Positions 33,519-43,371 of a stretch of DNA of 64,000 bases are shown here, in pieces (position 1 is the first letter of the stretch; each line of letters opens with the position of its first letter). The DNA lies in contig REEH01000128.1 in the NCBI GenBank assembly GCA_007695175.1, forward strand, positions 1-64,000, given 5' to 3'. The translations under genes were made by a program, and so were the position numbers. This DNA comes from Spirochaetaceae bacterium (GTDB lineage Bacteria > Spirochaetota > Spirochaetia > DSM-27196 > Alkalispirochaetaceae). The notes beneath the pieces were generated by a model. That model did not search any database, was not told the DNA's origin, and was given only the letters and a program-made list of their open reading frames with translations.

Positions 33519-34731
33519 CGGTAAATGCGCGGCGGGCCCGAATGATTCCATACTCGCCGTTGCTGCCGCGCAGTTCCGGCGGCAGGCACAGGAACGCCGG
33601 GCGTCCCTGGATCGCGTCCGGTACGGGGACTCCCTCTCCGTCGCGGAGGTCCGGCATCCAATCGGTGAGGATTGTACCGTCCGGGAGAAGAACATCCACC
33701 GCCACGTCCCGGCTGATGCGGTTCTTGACGATCAGCGTGTGGACCGTACCGCCCTGGTCGGCGGATTTTGCGAGAACTGTACCGATTATCCCCATCATGC
33801 GGTACTCTGTTTCGTTTGCGTCCGTGGAGGGGGCGTGAACCGTCGCGTCATCCATCACAAATCCGCGCGTATAGGGGCGATGAGGGATAGTGAAGAGCTG
33901 CCCTCGCCACAGGTCGCGGCAGGGGGCGCCGTCCAGAGCGGCACGATACGCCCGGGTCGTCACGGCGGTATAGAGGGCGCTTTTCATGCGCCCCTCGATC
34001 TTGACCGATCGGACGCCGGCGTCACGGATTGCGTCCAGGTCATCCAGGAGCATCAGGTCCCGGGAGGAGAAGACCGAGAGAAAGTCCTCGCCCTGTTCCA
34101 CGGGGTAGTAGACGCCGGGACGTTTCTCCTCCACCACCGCGTAGTGCCAGCGGCAGGAGTGGGCGCAGTCGCCGGCATTCGCGGAGCGGCCCGTCATTTC
34201 CAGGGAGAGGAAGCATCGTCCCGAATAGGCCATGCACATCGCCCCGTGTACAAACAGCTCTATCTCCACATCCGGGACGGCATCACAGATTTCCCGTATC
34301 TCCGGCAGCGTCAGCTCCCGGGCAAGGACGATCCGCGTAAATCCGAGACGGCCGTACATCCTGGCTGCTTCCGCATTGGTGCAGTTTGCCTGGGTGGAGA
34401 GGTGCAGCTCCATTTCCGGGAGGACACGGCGGACCGGTTCCAGGAGCCCCAGGTCCGAGAGAATGAGCGCATCCAGGGGCAGCTCCCGCAGATTCTGCAG
34501 TGCAGCCTCCAGTCTCGCCAGATCCCGCTGGTGCACGAATCGATTGATCGCTCCGTACAGACGGCTCCGGGGGTACTCCTTCTTCAAGGCACGCAGTCCC
34601 GCCGCGTCCGGTGGCGGCTCGGCGCCGGCCCGCAGCGAAAAGCCCGGTACTCCCATGTAGACCGCATCGGCGCCGTATCGCAGGGCGATGCGCGCCTTTT
34701 CCAGCGTACCCGCCGGCGCCAGCAGTTCCAC
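33502..34731 (-). CDS. U32 family protein (TrhP/RlhA-like prephenate-dependent hydroxylase family)
   Basis: 409 residues. The N-terminus MELLAPAGTLEKARIALRYG and the U32 signature ELFVHGAMCMAYSGRCFLS are present, with further cysteines in GDCAHSCRW that could hold an Fe-S cluster. Family knowledge: U32 proteins TrhP and RlhA hydroxylate tRNA U34 or 23S C2501 using prephenate-derived chemistry; older annotations call them collagenase-like peptidases. Which RNA this one modifies cannot be told. GTG start, five bases after the VanY-like gene. Confidence 0.88.
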   Translation of the reverse strand: MELLAPAGTLEKARIALRYGADAVYMGVPGFSLRAGAEPPPDAAGLRALKKEYPRSRLYGAINRFVHQRDLARLEAALQNLRELPLDALILSDLGLLEPVRRVLPEMELHLSTQANCTNAEAARMYGRLGFTRIVLARELTLPEIREICDAVPDVEIELFVHGAMCMAYSGRCFLSLEMTGRSANAGDCAHSCRWHYAVVEEKRPGVYYPVEQGEDFLSVFSSRDLMLLDDLDAIRDAGVRSVKIEGRMKSALYTAVTTRAYRAALDGAPCRDLWRGQLFTIPHRPYTRGFVMDDATVHAPSTDANETEYRMMGIIGTVLAKSADQGGTVHTLIVKNRISRDVAVDVLLPDGTILTDWMPDLRDGEGVPVPDAIQGRPAFLCLPPELRGSNGEYGIIRARRAFTVATGR

Positions 34732-34736
34732 CGTGA

Positions 34737-35690
34737 TCAGTGCTGACCCGCGGGCCGGTGACGCTGCCGGAACGTATCACCCGCATCGTGCCAGAACTCA
34801 AGCAGAAACTGCTGAATCCCCCCGAAGTAGCGCTTCTCCAACCGCGTTCCGGCGCGGGATATGTAGCGAAAATGCCAGGGTTCAAAGATATAGCCGGTAA
34901 TCTCCTCATAGCCCCTCGGGTAGGAGAGGGAGAATCCGTAGGCGCTTGCGTTGGCGGCGAGCCATTTTCCGGCGGGATGTTCCGCGAATGGGCCGGTTAT
35001 GCTCCCGAAATCGATGGCTGTTCCCAGCTGGTGCTGACTGGTGCCGGGACGGGCGCTGGATCGTTCCGCCCGCTCAAGGCCGATCTGCTCTACCCAGTAC
35101 TCAAAGAGCCACTCCTGGTAGCGGTAACTGCGGTAGGTGCTGGAGAGATCCAGGACTATTCCCGCCTGGGCAGCCGCTTCCGCCATCGCCAGAAGGTCGG
35201 GCATAAGAATCAGGCGCAGGGAGAGATCCTCGCGGTTGAGCGTGAGCCGGTCCGCGTATCGTTCCAGACGGACCAGATCCTCCGGCACGTAATCCGCCGG
35301 CAGGGGGTGCTGCCTGTCCACGAGCCACAGGAGCTCCGGTGGCTCGCGCAGCGCCTCGGCGACGTCGTCCAGGAAGGCCTGCGGACGGGCCAGGATCATT
35401 CCCCGGATATCGCCGGAGAGATCCATCGTGAGCGACCGCAGTTCCCCCAGGGTCAGCTCGAAATCAGGGTGCGGTATGAAGCTATCCGGCAGGTTCTCGT
35501 GCCGGGCCGGCTCGGGTCGAGCCGGATCTCCGGCGTCCTCTTCCGGAAGCCGCGGCGTGCCGCACCCGCCCAGCAGGAGGATTGCCGCCGTCACGAGCAG
35601 GAGGATCCGGGGAAGTGCGGCGGTGCCGGGTACGTTTGCGATCCTAGGCGAGCGCGATCGCCAGAACCTCCTCGAGCTTCTCAACGGCAT
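34737..35690 (-). CDS. D-alanyl-D-alanine carboxypeptidase lipoprotein (peptidase M15B, VanY-like)
   Basis: 317 residues from ATG 35690 with AAGGGA about nine bases upstream; this overlaps lon by 47 bases. A basic N-region is followed by ILLLVTAAILLLGGC, a lipobox. The M15B zinc motifs are SSTYRSYRYQ, SQHQLGTAIDFG (His and Asp ligands) and EPWHFRYI (catalytic Glu and His). It trims the terminal D-Ala of peptidoglycan stem peptides in the periplasm. It sits between lon and the U32 gene on the same strand. Confidence 0.88.
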   Translation of the reverse strand: MPLRSSRRFWRSRSPRIANVPGTAALPRILLLVTAAILLLGGCGTPRLPEEDAGDPARPEPARHENLPDSFIPHPDFELTLGELRSLTMDLSGDIRGMILARPQAFLDDVAEALREPPELLWLVDRQHPLPADYVPEDLVRLERYADRLTLNREDLSLRLILMPDLLAMAEAAAQAGIVLDLSSTYRSYRYQEWLFEYWVEQIGLERAERSSARPGTSQHQLGTAIDFGSITGPFAEHPAGKWLAANASAYGFSLSYPRGYEEITGYIFEPWHFRYISRAGTRLEKRYFGGIQQFLLEFWHDAGDTFRQRHRPAGQH

Positions 35691-37995
35691 GAAAGGTGAT
35701 TCCCTTCTTGATGTGTTCCGGTATCTCATCCAGGTCCTTCTCATTCTGTCGGGGAATGATAACCTGTTTGATCCCGTTTCGGCGAGCGGCTATGGTCTTT
35801 TCCTTGAGTCCGCCGATAGGCAGAACCTGGCCCACCAGGGAGAGCTCTCCCGTCATGGCCACGCGGGAACGGACTTTTCTGCCCAGAGCGAGGGAGAGCA
35901 GGGTGGTGGCCATCGTGATTCCTGCTGAGGGGCCGTCCTTTGGCGTGGCTCCCGCGGGGATATGAATGTGTATCTCGTTGTCCTCGAAGAATGCCGGTTC
36001 CACACCATAGCGGACAGCGATATTCCGGGCGTGGCTGTAGGCGATATTGGCGGACTCCTGCATTACCTCGCCCATCTTGCCGGTGAGTTTGAAGGCGTTC
36101 TTCCCCCGGTTGGCGATCGCCTCGATTACCAGAGTATCTCCCCCGTAGGGTGTCCAGGCGAGGCCTATGGCCATTCCGGGCTGGGTAATCTTCTTGCCCG
36201 GTTCCTCCGGAAAGGCCGGTTTGCCCAGGTACCGGACCAGGTCTTCCGGGTTGATCCGGTACGTCTCCGGGGCCTGGGCGCTGCTGACCTGCTCCCGCGC
36301 GAGTTTCCGGTGGATCTTGTCCAGCATCTGCTCATAGCGGCGCATTCCCGCTTCCCGGGCGTAATCGTTGGCGATCCCCCGCAGGGCGGTCTTGCCGTAC
36401 GTGACCTGCCGGCGTTTGAGTCCCGCCCGCTCCAGGGATCTCGGGACCAGGTACTTCCGGGCGATAGCAATCTTTTCCTCGTCGATGTAGCCGGAGAGCC
36501 GGATCACCTCCATCCGGTCCAGAAGCGGTGAGGGAATGCTGTCCAGCGTGTTTGCCGTGGTGATGAAAAGAATGGTGGAGATGTCAAAAGGCAGGTCCAG
36601 ATAGTGATCCCGAAACGCCACATTCTGCTCCGGGTCCAGCACCTCCAGCAGCGCCGAGGAGGGATCACCCTGAAAGCTCTGGCCGAGTTTGTCGATCTCG
36701 TCGATCATGAAGACCGGATCCTTTTCTCCCACGATCTTGAGACCCTGGAGCACTTTCCCCGGCATCGCCCCCACGTAGGTACGGCGGTGTCCCTTGATCT
36801 CCGCCTCGTCGCGCATGCCTCCCACGGAAAAACGGAAGAACTTCTTGCCCAGGGCGCGCGCCACGGATTTGCCCACGGAGGTCTTTCCCACCCCCGGCGG
36901 CCCCACCAGGCAGATGATCGAGCCCTTGTTGTCGCCCTTGAGGGTGCGCACCGAGAGGAATTCCAGTATGCGTTCCTTCACGTCTTCCAGCCCGTAGTGA
37001 TCAGCGTTGAGTATGCGTTCCGCTCGCGCCAGGTCCAGCCTGCGCGGTGGCGGGTCATGCCAGGGCAGCTGCACGATTGTGTCCAGATAGTTGCGTGTTA
37101 CGGTGAACTCCGAGGAGTTGGGTTCCATGAGCTGGAACTTTTCCAGTTCCTGTTCCACCTGGCGACGCGTCTCCTCGTCGAGAGGAAGCTTCTCGATCGT
37201 TTCCCTGAAGCGATTGTACTCGGAACTCTTGGCGTCCGTGGGCATACCGAGTTCCTGCTTGATCGCCTTCAGTTCCTCCTTGAGGAAGTACTCTCTCTGG
37301 CTCTTCTCGATTTTCTCGTTGATCTGCTTCTGGATGCGCTTCTGAATGCGCAGCAGCTCCTGCTCTTTCTTGATGAAGACCAGTACTTTTTCCAGACGCT
37401 CCCGGACATTCATCGTGGCCAGTACGTCCTGCTGATCCGCCCGGTCTATGTTGAGAATGCTGGTGACGAAGTCCGCGACTTTTCCGGGATGGTCGATATT
37501 GACCATGTTGACACGCATTTCCTCCGAGAAGAGGGGATTGTTCTCGCTCACCTGCTTGGTCTCGCTGATGATCGCCCGGGTGAGAGCCCGTACTTCCGTG
37601 GTGTCGGTTTCCTCCTCATCAAGGTACTCCACCGCCGCTACCAGGGGCCGGCCCTCCGCGGAGAGGCTCTTGCGGATACGGAACCGCTTGAGGGTGGATA
37701 CAAAAATATTCACTCCTCCGTCGGGCAGGTTGATCCGCTTGAGGATCTTGGCCACCGTGCCTACCTGGTGGAGGTCCTCCACGCGGGGATTGTCCTCGTT
37801 TTCATCGGTCGTCAGGACGAGTCCGATATGCTTGTCTCCCTCTACGGCCTGCCGTACCGTTTCCAGGTCTTCCTGGGAGGTTATCATGAGGGGTGTGAAG
37901 AGCCCCGGAAAGATAGGTTTTCCGTTGAGGGCTATCATGAGAAGTTTGTTTGGCAGCAGCTGGTCCGCGGGCAAAATCTGTCGTTCATCTGACAT
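35644..37995 (-). CDS. lon: ATP-dependent protease Lon
   Basis: 783 residues from ATG 37995 (MSDERQILPADQ) with ACAGGAA upstream; an in-frame start at 38049 would read through the divergent promoter. LonN substrate domain, long coiled coil (about 190-260), AAA+ domain with GPPGVGKTS and MIDEIDKL, then the Ser-Lys protease domain with PKDGPSAG (Ser near 685) and IGGLKEKTIAA (Lys). Degrades misfolded and regulatory proteins in the cytosol. Divergent from recO. Confidence 0.96.
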   Translation of the reverse strand: MSDERQILPADQLLPNKLLMIALNGKPIFPGLFTPLMITSQEDLETVRQAVEGDKHIGLVLTTDENEDNPRVEDLHQVGTVAKILKRINLPDGGVNIFVSTLKRFRIRKSLSAEGRPLVAAVEYLDEEETDTTEVRALTRAIISETKQVSENNPLFSEEMRVNMVNIDHPGKVADFVTSILNIDRADQQDVLATMNVRERLEKVLVFIKKEQELLRIQKRIQKQINEKIEKSQREYFLKEELKAIKQELGMPTDAKSSEYNRFRETIEKLPLDEETRRQVEQELEKFQLMEPNSSEFTVTRNYLDTIVQLPWHDPPPRRLDLARAERILNADHYGLEDVKERILEFLSVRTLKGDNKGSIICLVGPPGVGKTSVGKSVARALGKKFFRFSVGGMRDEAEIKGHRRTYVGAMPGKVLQGLKIVGEKDPVFMIDEIDKLGQSFQGDPSSALLEVLDPEQNVAFRDHYLDLPFDISTILFITTANTLDSIPSPLLDRMEVIRLSGYIDEEKIAIARKYLVPRSLERAGLKRRQVTYGKTALRGIANDYAREAGMRRYEQMLDKIHRKLAREQVSSAQAPETYRINPEDLVRYLGKPAFPEEPGKKITQPGMAIGLAWTPYGGDTLVIEAIANRGKNAFKLTGKMGEVMQESANIAYSHARNIAVRYGVEPAFFEDNEIHIHIPAGATPKDGPSAGITMATTLLSLALGRKVRSRVAMTGELSLVGQVLPIGGLKEKTIAARRNGIKQVIIPRQNEKDLDEIPEHIKKGITFHAVEKLEEVLAIALA

Positions 37996-38001
37996 AGTCG
38001 A

Positions 38002-38049
38002 TTCCTGTCTCTGTCGGGTTTGGTATAAGCTATGAATGATGAATCGCAA
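38002..38049. promoter_or_regulatory. overlapping divergent lon/recO promoters
   Basis: Plus strand: TATAAG at 38024-38029, six bases before recO ATG 38036. Minus strand: TTGCGA, 16 bases, TATACC reading toward lon, using the same GGTATAAGC block. The two -10 boxes overlap, so the polymerases should compete. Confidence 0.5.
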
Positions 38050-38800
38050 CAGTCAACACTCTGCGATAATCCTGCGCATTTCTCCCCTTGGAGAGATCCA
38101 CGCGACGGTGGATCTTCTTACTCCGGACCGGGGCGTGGTACGGGCAATCGTCTACGGCCTGCGATCCCGCCGGGGATCACTTCGGGGCCGGGTGGTTCCC
38201 TTCGCCCGGGGCACGTTGTACCTCTATACCGATCCACGCAGGGAGGAGTCCAAAGTCGTGGATTTCGACGTGCACCGGTACGCTGCAGCGATGCAGCAGG
38301 ACCTTACCGCCTTCTACCATGGAACGCTCTGGGCGGAAGTGGTATGGCGCACCCTGGCATCCGGTGACGGGGGTGAGCCGGTCTTTGCCCTGATGAGCGA
38401 GGGGCTGGATCTTCTGGAGGAAAGCGCAACGGTGCCGGCGCGCACTCAGCTCATATCGATGATTCTTCTATGGCGATACCTGGCCATAATGGGCCTTCAA
38501 CCGGACCTGCGCCATTGCGAACGCTCCAGCCGGTCCCTCGCCGCGGAGGAGACGCGCTTCTACGACCGTCGCGACGGAGCCCTGGTGGGGGAGGAATGGG
38601 TAGGGAAGGCGATGATCGAACTGCCCCCCGGTGTGGCCCGGCTCCTGGCGGCATCCGATCGGTACCCCCTGACGAGGGCGGCGGCGCTGCCCGTCACGGA
38701 GGCGACGCTGCGGGCGACGCGGGCCTTCATGCTGGCGGCGATTCAGGATGCCGTGGAAGTTCCCCTGAACACCCTTCGTACCGTGGCGGGGTACCTCTAG
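38036..38800 (+). CDS. recO: DNA repair protein RecO
   Basis: 254 residues. N-terminal OB fold (SAIILRISPLGEIHATVDLL, then TPDRGVVRAIVYGLRSRRG), then a helical domain. RecO with RecR loads RecA on SSB-covered DNA. The C-terminal zinc cysteines of many RecO proteins are missing (only one Cys, in RHCERS). ATG 38036 or 38039; no Shine-Dalgarno, -10 box six bases upstream. RecO is poorly conserved, but the length and N-terminus fit well. Confidence 0.85.
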   Translation: MMNRNSQHSAIILRISPLGEIHATVDLLTPDRGVVRAIVYGLRSRRGSLRGRVVPFARGTLYLYTDPRREESKVVDFDVHRYAAAMQQDLTAFYHGTLWAEVVWRTLASGDGGEPVFALMSEGLDLLEESATVPARTQLISMILLWRYLAIMGLQPDLRHCERSSRSLAAEETRFYDRRDGALVGEEWVGKAMIELPPGVARLLAASDRYPLTRAAALPVTEATLRATRAFMLAAIQDAVEVPLNTLRTVAGYL

Positions 38801-38879
38801 CTTTTTCACGAGTCCCGGTACGCCCCCGTTTTCTGTCGGAGAGACCTGGCCGGTGGGTGGCAATATGGCCCGTTCGTGG

Positions 38880-38885
38880 TATTGT
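38880..38885 (+). promoter_or_regulatory. -10 box upstream of pyrimidine-nucleoside phosphorylase gene
   Basis: TATTGT ending 8 bases before ATG 38894. No clear -35. Listed because it fits the recurrent start-proximal -10 pattern in this window. Confidence 0.3.
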
Positions 38886-38893
38886 GGATTACT

Positions 38894-40240
38894 ATGCGCG
38901 CATCGGACATAATCGTAAAAAAACGGGACGGCTACCCCCTTTCCAGGGAGGAGATATCCTTCATCGTGCGGGGTTACGTGGACGGTTCCATCCCGGAGTA
39001 CCAGGTCTCGGCGCTTCTCATGGCGATTCTCCTCCGCGGCATGACGCCGGAGGAGACGGGTATCCTCACCCGGGAGATGATCGCTTCAGGTCGGACTATT
39101 GACCTTTCCCCGGTTTCCGGCCCCTTTGTGGACAAACATTCCACCGGCGGAGTGGGGGACAAGGTCTCGCTCATACTTGCTCCCCTGGCGGCGGCGTGCG
39201 GTGCCAGGGTCCCCATGATGAGCGGCCGTTCCCTGGGACACACCGGTGGCACGCTGGACAAGCTGGAGTCCATACCGGGGTTCCGGACCGATCTGACTCC
39301 GGATCGCTTCGCCGCGATAATCGGTGATTGCGGTTTCGCCATGACGGGACAGAGCAGGGACGTGGTACCTGCCGATCGGCAGCTCTATGCGCTTCGGGAC
39401 GTGACCGGAACGGTGGAGAGCGTGCCCCTCATAACGTCGAGCATTCTCTCCAAGAAGTTCGCCGAGGGTGCGGATGCACTTGTCTTTGACGTCAAGACGG
39501 GTTCCGGTGCCTTCATGAAGACGGCCGAGGAGGCCCGGGAGCTTGCACAATCCCTGGTTGATACCGGAGCGAGTCTGGGAAAGAAGATCGTAGCGGTGCT
39601 GACGCGCATGGAAGTACCCATGGGCGCCAAGGTGGGCAATTTTCTCGAGGTCGAGGAATCGCTGGCGCTCCTGCGCGCCCCGGCCGCGCTGGCGCAGGTG
39701 CCGACGGACAAGCGCAGCGACGATCTGATGGAGGTAACGCTCCGTTGTACGGCGTGGATGCTTGTTGCGGCCGGGCTTGCCGCGGATGTGGAGGAGGGTC
39801 TCGATCGGTGCCGGTCCGCACTGGAGGATGGTTCCGCCCTTGCTGCGTGGGAGAAGAATGTGCGGCTCCAGGGGGGTGACGTGGACGAGACGTACCGGCG
39901 GCTTGGTACGTGGCGGGCACCGGAAAGGGTCGTGGTCACCGCGGACCGGACGGGTACGCTCCTCGGAGTCGACGCGTTTGCCGTCGGAATGGGAAGCGTT
40001 TATCTGGGAGTGGGCCGCAATACCGCTGAAGACACGGTGTTGCCCGATGTGGGGCTTGAACTGCTGAGGAAGCCCGGTGATCGTGTCGTGTCGGGGGAGC
40101 CGCTGCTGCGGCTGTGGGGTCACTCCGAGAGCGCCCTGGAGCAGGCCGTGGCTGTTGTCACGCCTGGTATTACCATCGGAGAGGAATCGACCCGGGATTG
40201 GGGCGAGTCAATGATCCTGGAGGAAATCACCTCCCTATGA
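38894..40240 (+). CDS. deoA: pyrimidine-nucleoside (thymidine) phosphorylase
   Basis: Cleaves thymidine/uridine with phosphate to base and (deoxy)ribose-1-phosphate in nucleoside salvage. 448 residues from ATG 38894 (MRASDIIVKKRDG). The signature KHSTGGVGDKVSLILAP, then MMSGRSLGHTGGTLDKLES, SRDVVPADRQLYALRD, and the phosphate/potassium site DVKTGSGAFMKT are all present. Substrate preference (DeoA versus Pdp) cannot be told from sequence by eye. Its TGA overlaps the recJ ATG. Confidence 0.93.
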   Translation: MRASDIIVKKRDGYPLSREEISFIVRGYVDGSIPEYQVSALLMAILLRGMTPEETGILTREMIASGRTIDLSPVSGPFVDKHSTGGVGDKVSLILAPLAAACGARVPMMSGRSLGHTGGTLDKLESIPGFRTDLTPDRFAAIIGDCGFAMTGQSRDVVPADRQLYALRDVTGTVESVPLITSSILSKKFAEGADALVFDVKTGSGAFMKTAEEARELAQSLVDTGASLGKKIVAVLTRMEVPMGAKVGNFLEVEESLALLRAPAALAQVPTDKRSDDLMEVTLRCTAWMLVAAGLAADVEEGLDRCRSALEDGSALAAWEKNVRLQGGDVDETYRRLGTWRAPERVVVTADRTGTLLGVDAFAVGMGSVYLGVGRNTAEDTVLPDVGLELLRKPGDRVVSGEPLLRLWGHSESALEQAVAVVTPGITIGEESTRDWGESMILEEITSL

Positions 40241-42381
40241 AGTGGACCAAGTCCCCTGTCGACACGGAACGCGTAAAATCGATCGCCCGCCGATACGATC
40301 TGGACCTGCTTGCGGCGGCGATTCTGGTGCGCCGCAGCGCCACGGAGCCGGCAACGCTGCCCTACTGGCTGGAATCGGATCTCCGCTATCTGCACGACCC
40401 CTTCCTTTTTGAGGATATGCCGGAACTGGTGGACCGGGTGATGCTGGCGCGGGATGAAGAGGAGCGCGTCCTGGTTTTCGGCGATCGCGATGTGGACGGG
40501 ATCACCAGTACCGCCGTAATGGTGGATACGCTCCAGTCCTTCGGAATCAATGTGCAGTGGCAGGTCCCGGAGGGTGATGACTCCTACGGGCTCACCCTGG
40601 AAGCGGTGGAAGAGTTTGCCCGTAATGATGGTTCTCTCATTATCACCGTTGACTGTGGCGTCACGAGTATCGCCGAGATCGAGCGCGCCCTGGAGCTGGG
40701 AATAGATACCATCGTGGTTGATCACCACAATCCTCCGGGGGAGCTGCCCCCGGCGGTGGCGATCATTGATCCCAAGGTGGGCGATACCTATCCCTTCGAC
40801 GGGTTGTGCGCCTGCGCGGTGGTGGCCAAGGTGCGACAGGCCCTCGCTCTCGCGCAGACGGAAGTGTACGGTCAGAGCGCAACCCTCCTGAACGCCCGGC
40901 CCCTGAACGACGCCATTATGGTGGACGTGATAGCACTGGAGAATGGTCTGGAAGTGGATCGGCTCAGTGAGGCCCTTGTCCCCGGTGTGGCCCGGCTCTC
41001 CACGAGCCGGCTTGAACCTTTTCTCCTGGGCCGCACGCTGGCCTGTTATGACGAACCTCTGCAGCGCCGTCTGCTGCAGCAGGCTCTCGGTCCGGGTGTG
41101 GACATCTACATGGTCGATCTGGCCGATTCGGTGAGGGAGCTCTTTCCCGCGCTCGGTGAGAAGAGCCTGCTGGAAATGCGTGAAGGGTCCCGCCTGGCCA
41201 GATATACGACGCAACCGGCCGAGGAGATCGACGTCCTGCTCGCTCTCTACCAGGCGATACTCCACGGGCGTTTCCCGGCGATCCGGGGAGCACTTGATTC
41301 CGTTCTTGATCTGGTCGCTCTGGCGACTCTGGCGGACATGATGCCCATCGTGAATGAGAATCGCACCCTCGTGAAACTGGGCCTGGAGCGGCTCAACGTC
41401 GAGCCTCAACCGGGTCTCGCCATGCTACTGCGGGTTCTGAAACTGAACGGCCGGAAGATAACGAGCCGCGACGTGAGCTGGCTGATTTCTCCGGTGATCA
41501 ATGCCAGCGGGCGCATGGGGACGCCCTCCCAGGCGGTGAAGCTTCTCCTCTCGCGGGAGAAGGAGGAGCAGGAAAGGCTGGCCCAGGGAATCGAGAAGCA
41601 AAACCGTGAACGCCGACGCGTCGGCGAAGAGGGGTGGCGCAGTATTCTGCCCCGGGTGGAGGAATCTCTGCAGCGGGGAGACGGGAAGATTATCGTTCTT
41701 CACGAACCGGAGATCCATCGGGGGGTTACCGGCATCCTGGCGGGAAGACTGAGTCGGCGCTATAACGTTCCCGCCACGGTGCTCACCTCCGTGGGCGAGC
41801 ACGCCGTCGGAAGTATCAGGAGCGCCCGGGGGTTCGTTGCAACGGAGTTCCTGCAGAAGTTCTCGGATATTCTGGATAAGTGGGGAGGTCACGATGAGGC
41901 GGCGGGTTTCAATCTGCTCTCCCTGCGACTGGAGGATTTCTGGGAACGTATGAAAGCGGTTCTGCCCGACCTGGTTCTGGAGGAGGAACAGGAAGCGGAG
42001 ATCCTGGTAGATGCGGAACTGCCGGCGCGGTACCTCAATCCGCGGTTGGAGGAGCTTGTAGCCCGCTTCGAACCGTACGGTCAGGCAAATCCGGAGTTGC
42101 GTTTCCTCGCCCGAAAGATGGTTCTGGAGGAGCTGCAGATAATCGGCAAGGAGCAGAACCACCTGAAAATGCTCCTCGCCGGGGGAGGATACAAGTGGCC
42201 TGCCCTCTACTGGGGTGCGGCGGAGCGCGTCGCCCGGGATTTTCAGCGCACCGACCGGGTGGACGTGGTGTTCGAGGTGACATGGAATCACTATAACGGC
42301 AACGCCACGCTTCAGTTGCTGGTTGTGGACATGGCGCGTTCCCCGGAACAACTATCCATGGGGGGCCCTGAACCTTCATGA
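40237..42381 (+). CDS. recJ: single-stranded-DNA exonuclease RecJ with large internal insertion
   Basis: 5'-3' ssDNA exonuclease of mismatch, base-excision and recombination repair. 714 residues from ATG 40237. DHH phosphoesterase motifs: FGDRDVDGITSTAV (I), VDCGVTS (II), VVDHHNPP (III) and DPKVGD with CACAVVAKV (IV), then DLVALATLADMMPI. The C-terminal DHHA1 part contains SGRMG and GGHDEAAGF. Between about residues 205 and 355 lies a stretch some 120 residues longer than in E. coli RecJ, including a segment DVIALENGLEVDRLSEALVP. Coupled to the phosphorylase gene (ATGA). Confidence 0.92.
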   Translation: MKWTKSPVDTERVKSIARRYDLDLLAAAILVRRSATEPATLPYWLESDLRYLHDPFLFEDMPELVDRVMLARDEEERVLVFGDRDVDGITSTAVMVDTLQSFGINVQWQVPEGDDSYGLTLEAVEEFARNDGSLIITVDCGVTSIAEIERALELGIDTIVVDHHNPPGELPPAVAIIDPKVGDTYPFDGLCACAVVAKVRQALALAQTEVYGQSATLLNARPLNDAIMVDVIALENGLEVDRLSEALVPGVARLSTSRLEPFLLGRTLACYDEPLQRRLLQQALGPGVDIYMVDLADSVRELFPALGEKSLLEMREGSRLARYTTQPAEEIDVLLALYQAILHGRFPAIRGALDSVLDLVALATLADMMPIVNENRTLVKLGLERLNVEPQPGLAMLLRVLKLNGRKITSRDVSWLISPVINASGRMGTPSQAVKLLLSREKEEQERLAQGIEKQNRERRRVGEEGWRSILPRVEESLQRGDGKIIVLHEPEIHRGVTGILAGRLSRRYNVPATVLTSVGEHAVGSIRSARGFVATEFLQKFSDILDKWGGHDEAAGFNLLSLRLEDFWERMKAVLPDLVLEEEQEAEILVDAELPARYLNPRLEELVARFEPYGQANPELRFLARKMVLEELQIIGKEQNHLKMLLAGGGYKWPALYWGAAERVARDFQRTDRVDVVFEVTWNHYNGNATLQLLVVDMARSPEQLSMGGPEPS

Positions 42382-43352
42382 TTCCCCCTTTCAAGAGGAA
42401 GAACCGTGCTTTCTTCCTGTACCTTCTCCTTCTGCTCCTTCCGCCATACTTGCTGTCGGCGGGGGATACACTCGCTTCCCTGCGGGTGAGGGCGCCCGAG
42501 ACGGCGACGCGGGGTGAGGTGATCCGTATCCTCGTGGAGGGGATGGATATCCAGGAGGTGACCGTTGATCTGCGACTGCCGGGGAGCCGCGATCAGGTCC
42601 TCTACGGTTTCCCCGTAGCCGCGGCGTCCACCGGACAGGAACGGTGGCAGGTGCTGGGTGGAGTTGACCACACTGTTCCCGGCGGTGACGCGCGACTGGA
42701 GATCACCGTCGGTACCAGCACCGGGCGGAGGCACTATCAGCGGGTTATAACGATCAGGGAGCGTCCCTTTCTCTCGGAGGAGATCCTCCTGAACGCGCTC
42801 CTGAGCGACCTGCGCCGTACGGAGGACCCGCTGCGTGACCAGGAGTCACGAGAGCTGTGGGATCTGTTGCACCAGGTCAACCGGGGGAGTCGCTATCACT
42901 CCGGCACCTTTATCCTCCCGCTGGAAGAATTCCGACGCACCTCCACCTTCGGGGATCGCCGCGTATTCCGGTACAGCGACGACCAGGTCGCGACCAGCCG
43001 GCATTACGGACTGGACATGGCCGCTCCCAGGGGAACCCCGGTTCGTGCGTCGGCCCGGGGTCGCGTCGTCATGGCGATGGACAGGATTATTACCGGAGGA
43101 TCGGTCGTTCTTGAGCACCAGCCGGGAATCTACTCGATCTATTACCACCTGGATCAGGTGGACGTCACCGCCGGGACGATGGCGGAACAGGGCGACCAGC
43201 TTGGAACAGTCGGCGCTACCGGTCTCGCCACGGGTCCGCATCTGCACTGGGAGGTGCGGATTGGCGGTGTCGCCGTGGACCCGGAGTTGTTTTTGCGAGT
43301 TCCGCTGGTTGACATGAGCGGGATCGCCGGTGCATTATCCGTCGTACCTTGA
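42378..43352 (+). CDS. secreted M23-family (LytM) peptidase
   Basis: 324 residues. Signal peptide at about 1-27 ([21 protein letters not shown]). A beta-rich region at about 30-190, then an M23 domain at about 200-310 with the zinc ligands in SRHYGLDMA (His, Asp) and GPHLHWEVR (HxH). Both sites are intact, so it is probably an active peptidoglycan endopeptidase or a LytM-type activator. The start overlaps the recJ stop; the end lies 19 bases before the rpsU start. Confidence 0.9.
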   Translation: MIPPFKRKNRAFFLYLLLLLLPPYLLSAGDTLASLRVRAPETATRGEVIRILVEGMDIQEVTVDLRLPGSRDQVLYGFPVAAASTGQERWQVLGGVDHTVPGGDARLEITVGTSTGRRHYQRVITIRERPFLSEEILLNALLSDLRRTEDPLRDQESRELWDLLHQVNRGSRYHSGTFILPLEEFRRTSTFGDRRVFRYSDDQVATSRHYGLDMAAPRGTPVRASARGRVVMAMDRIITGGSVVLEHQPGIYSIYYHLDQVDVTAGTMAEQGDQLGTVGATGLATGPHLHWEVRIGGVAVDPELFLRVPLVDMSGIAGALSVVP

Positions 43353-43371
43353 CGCGAAAGGGGGTGATTGT

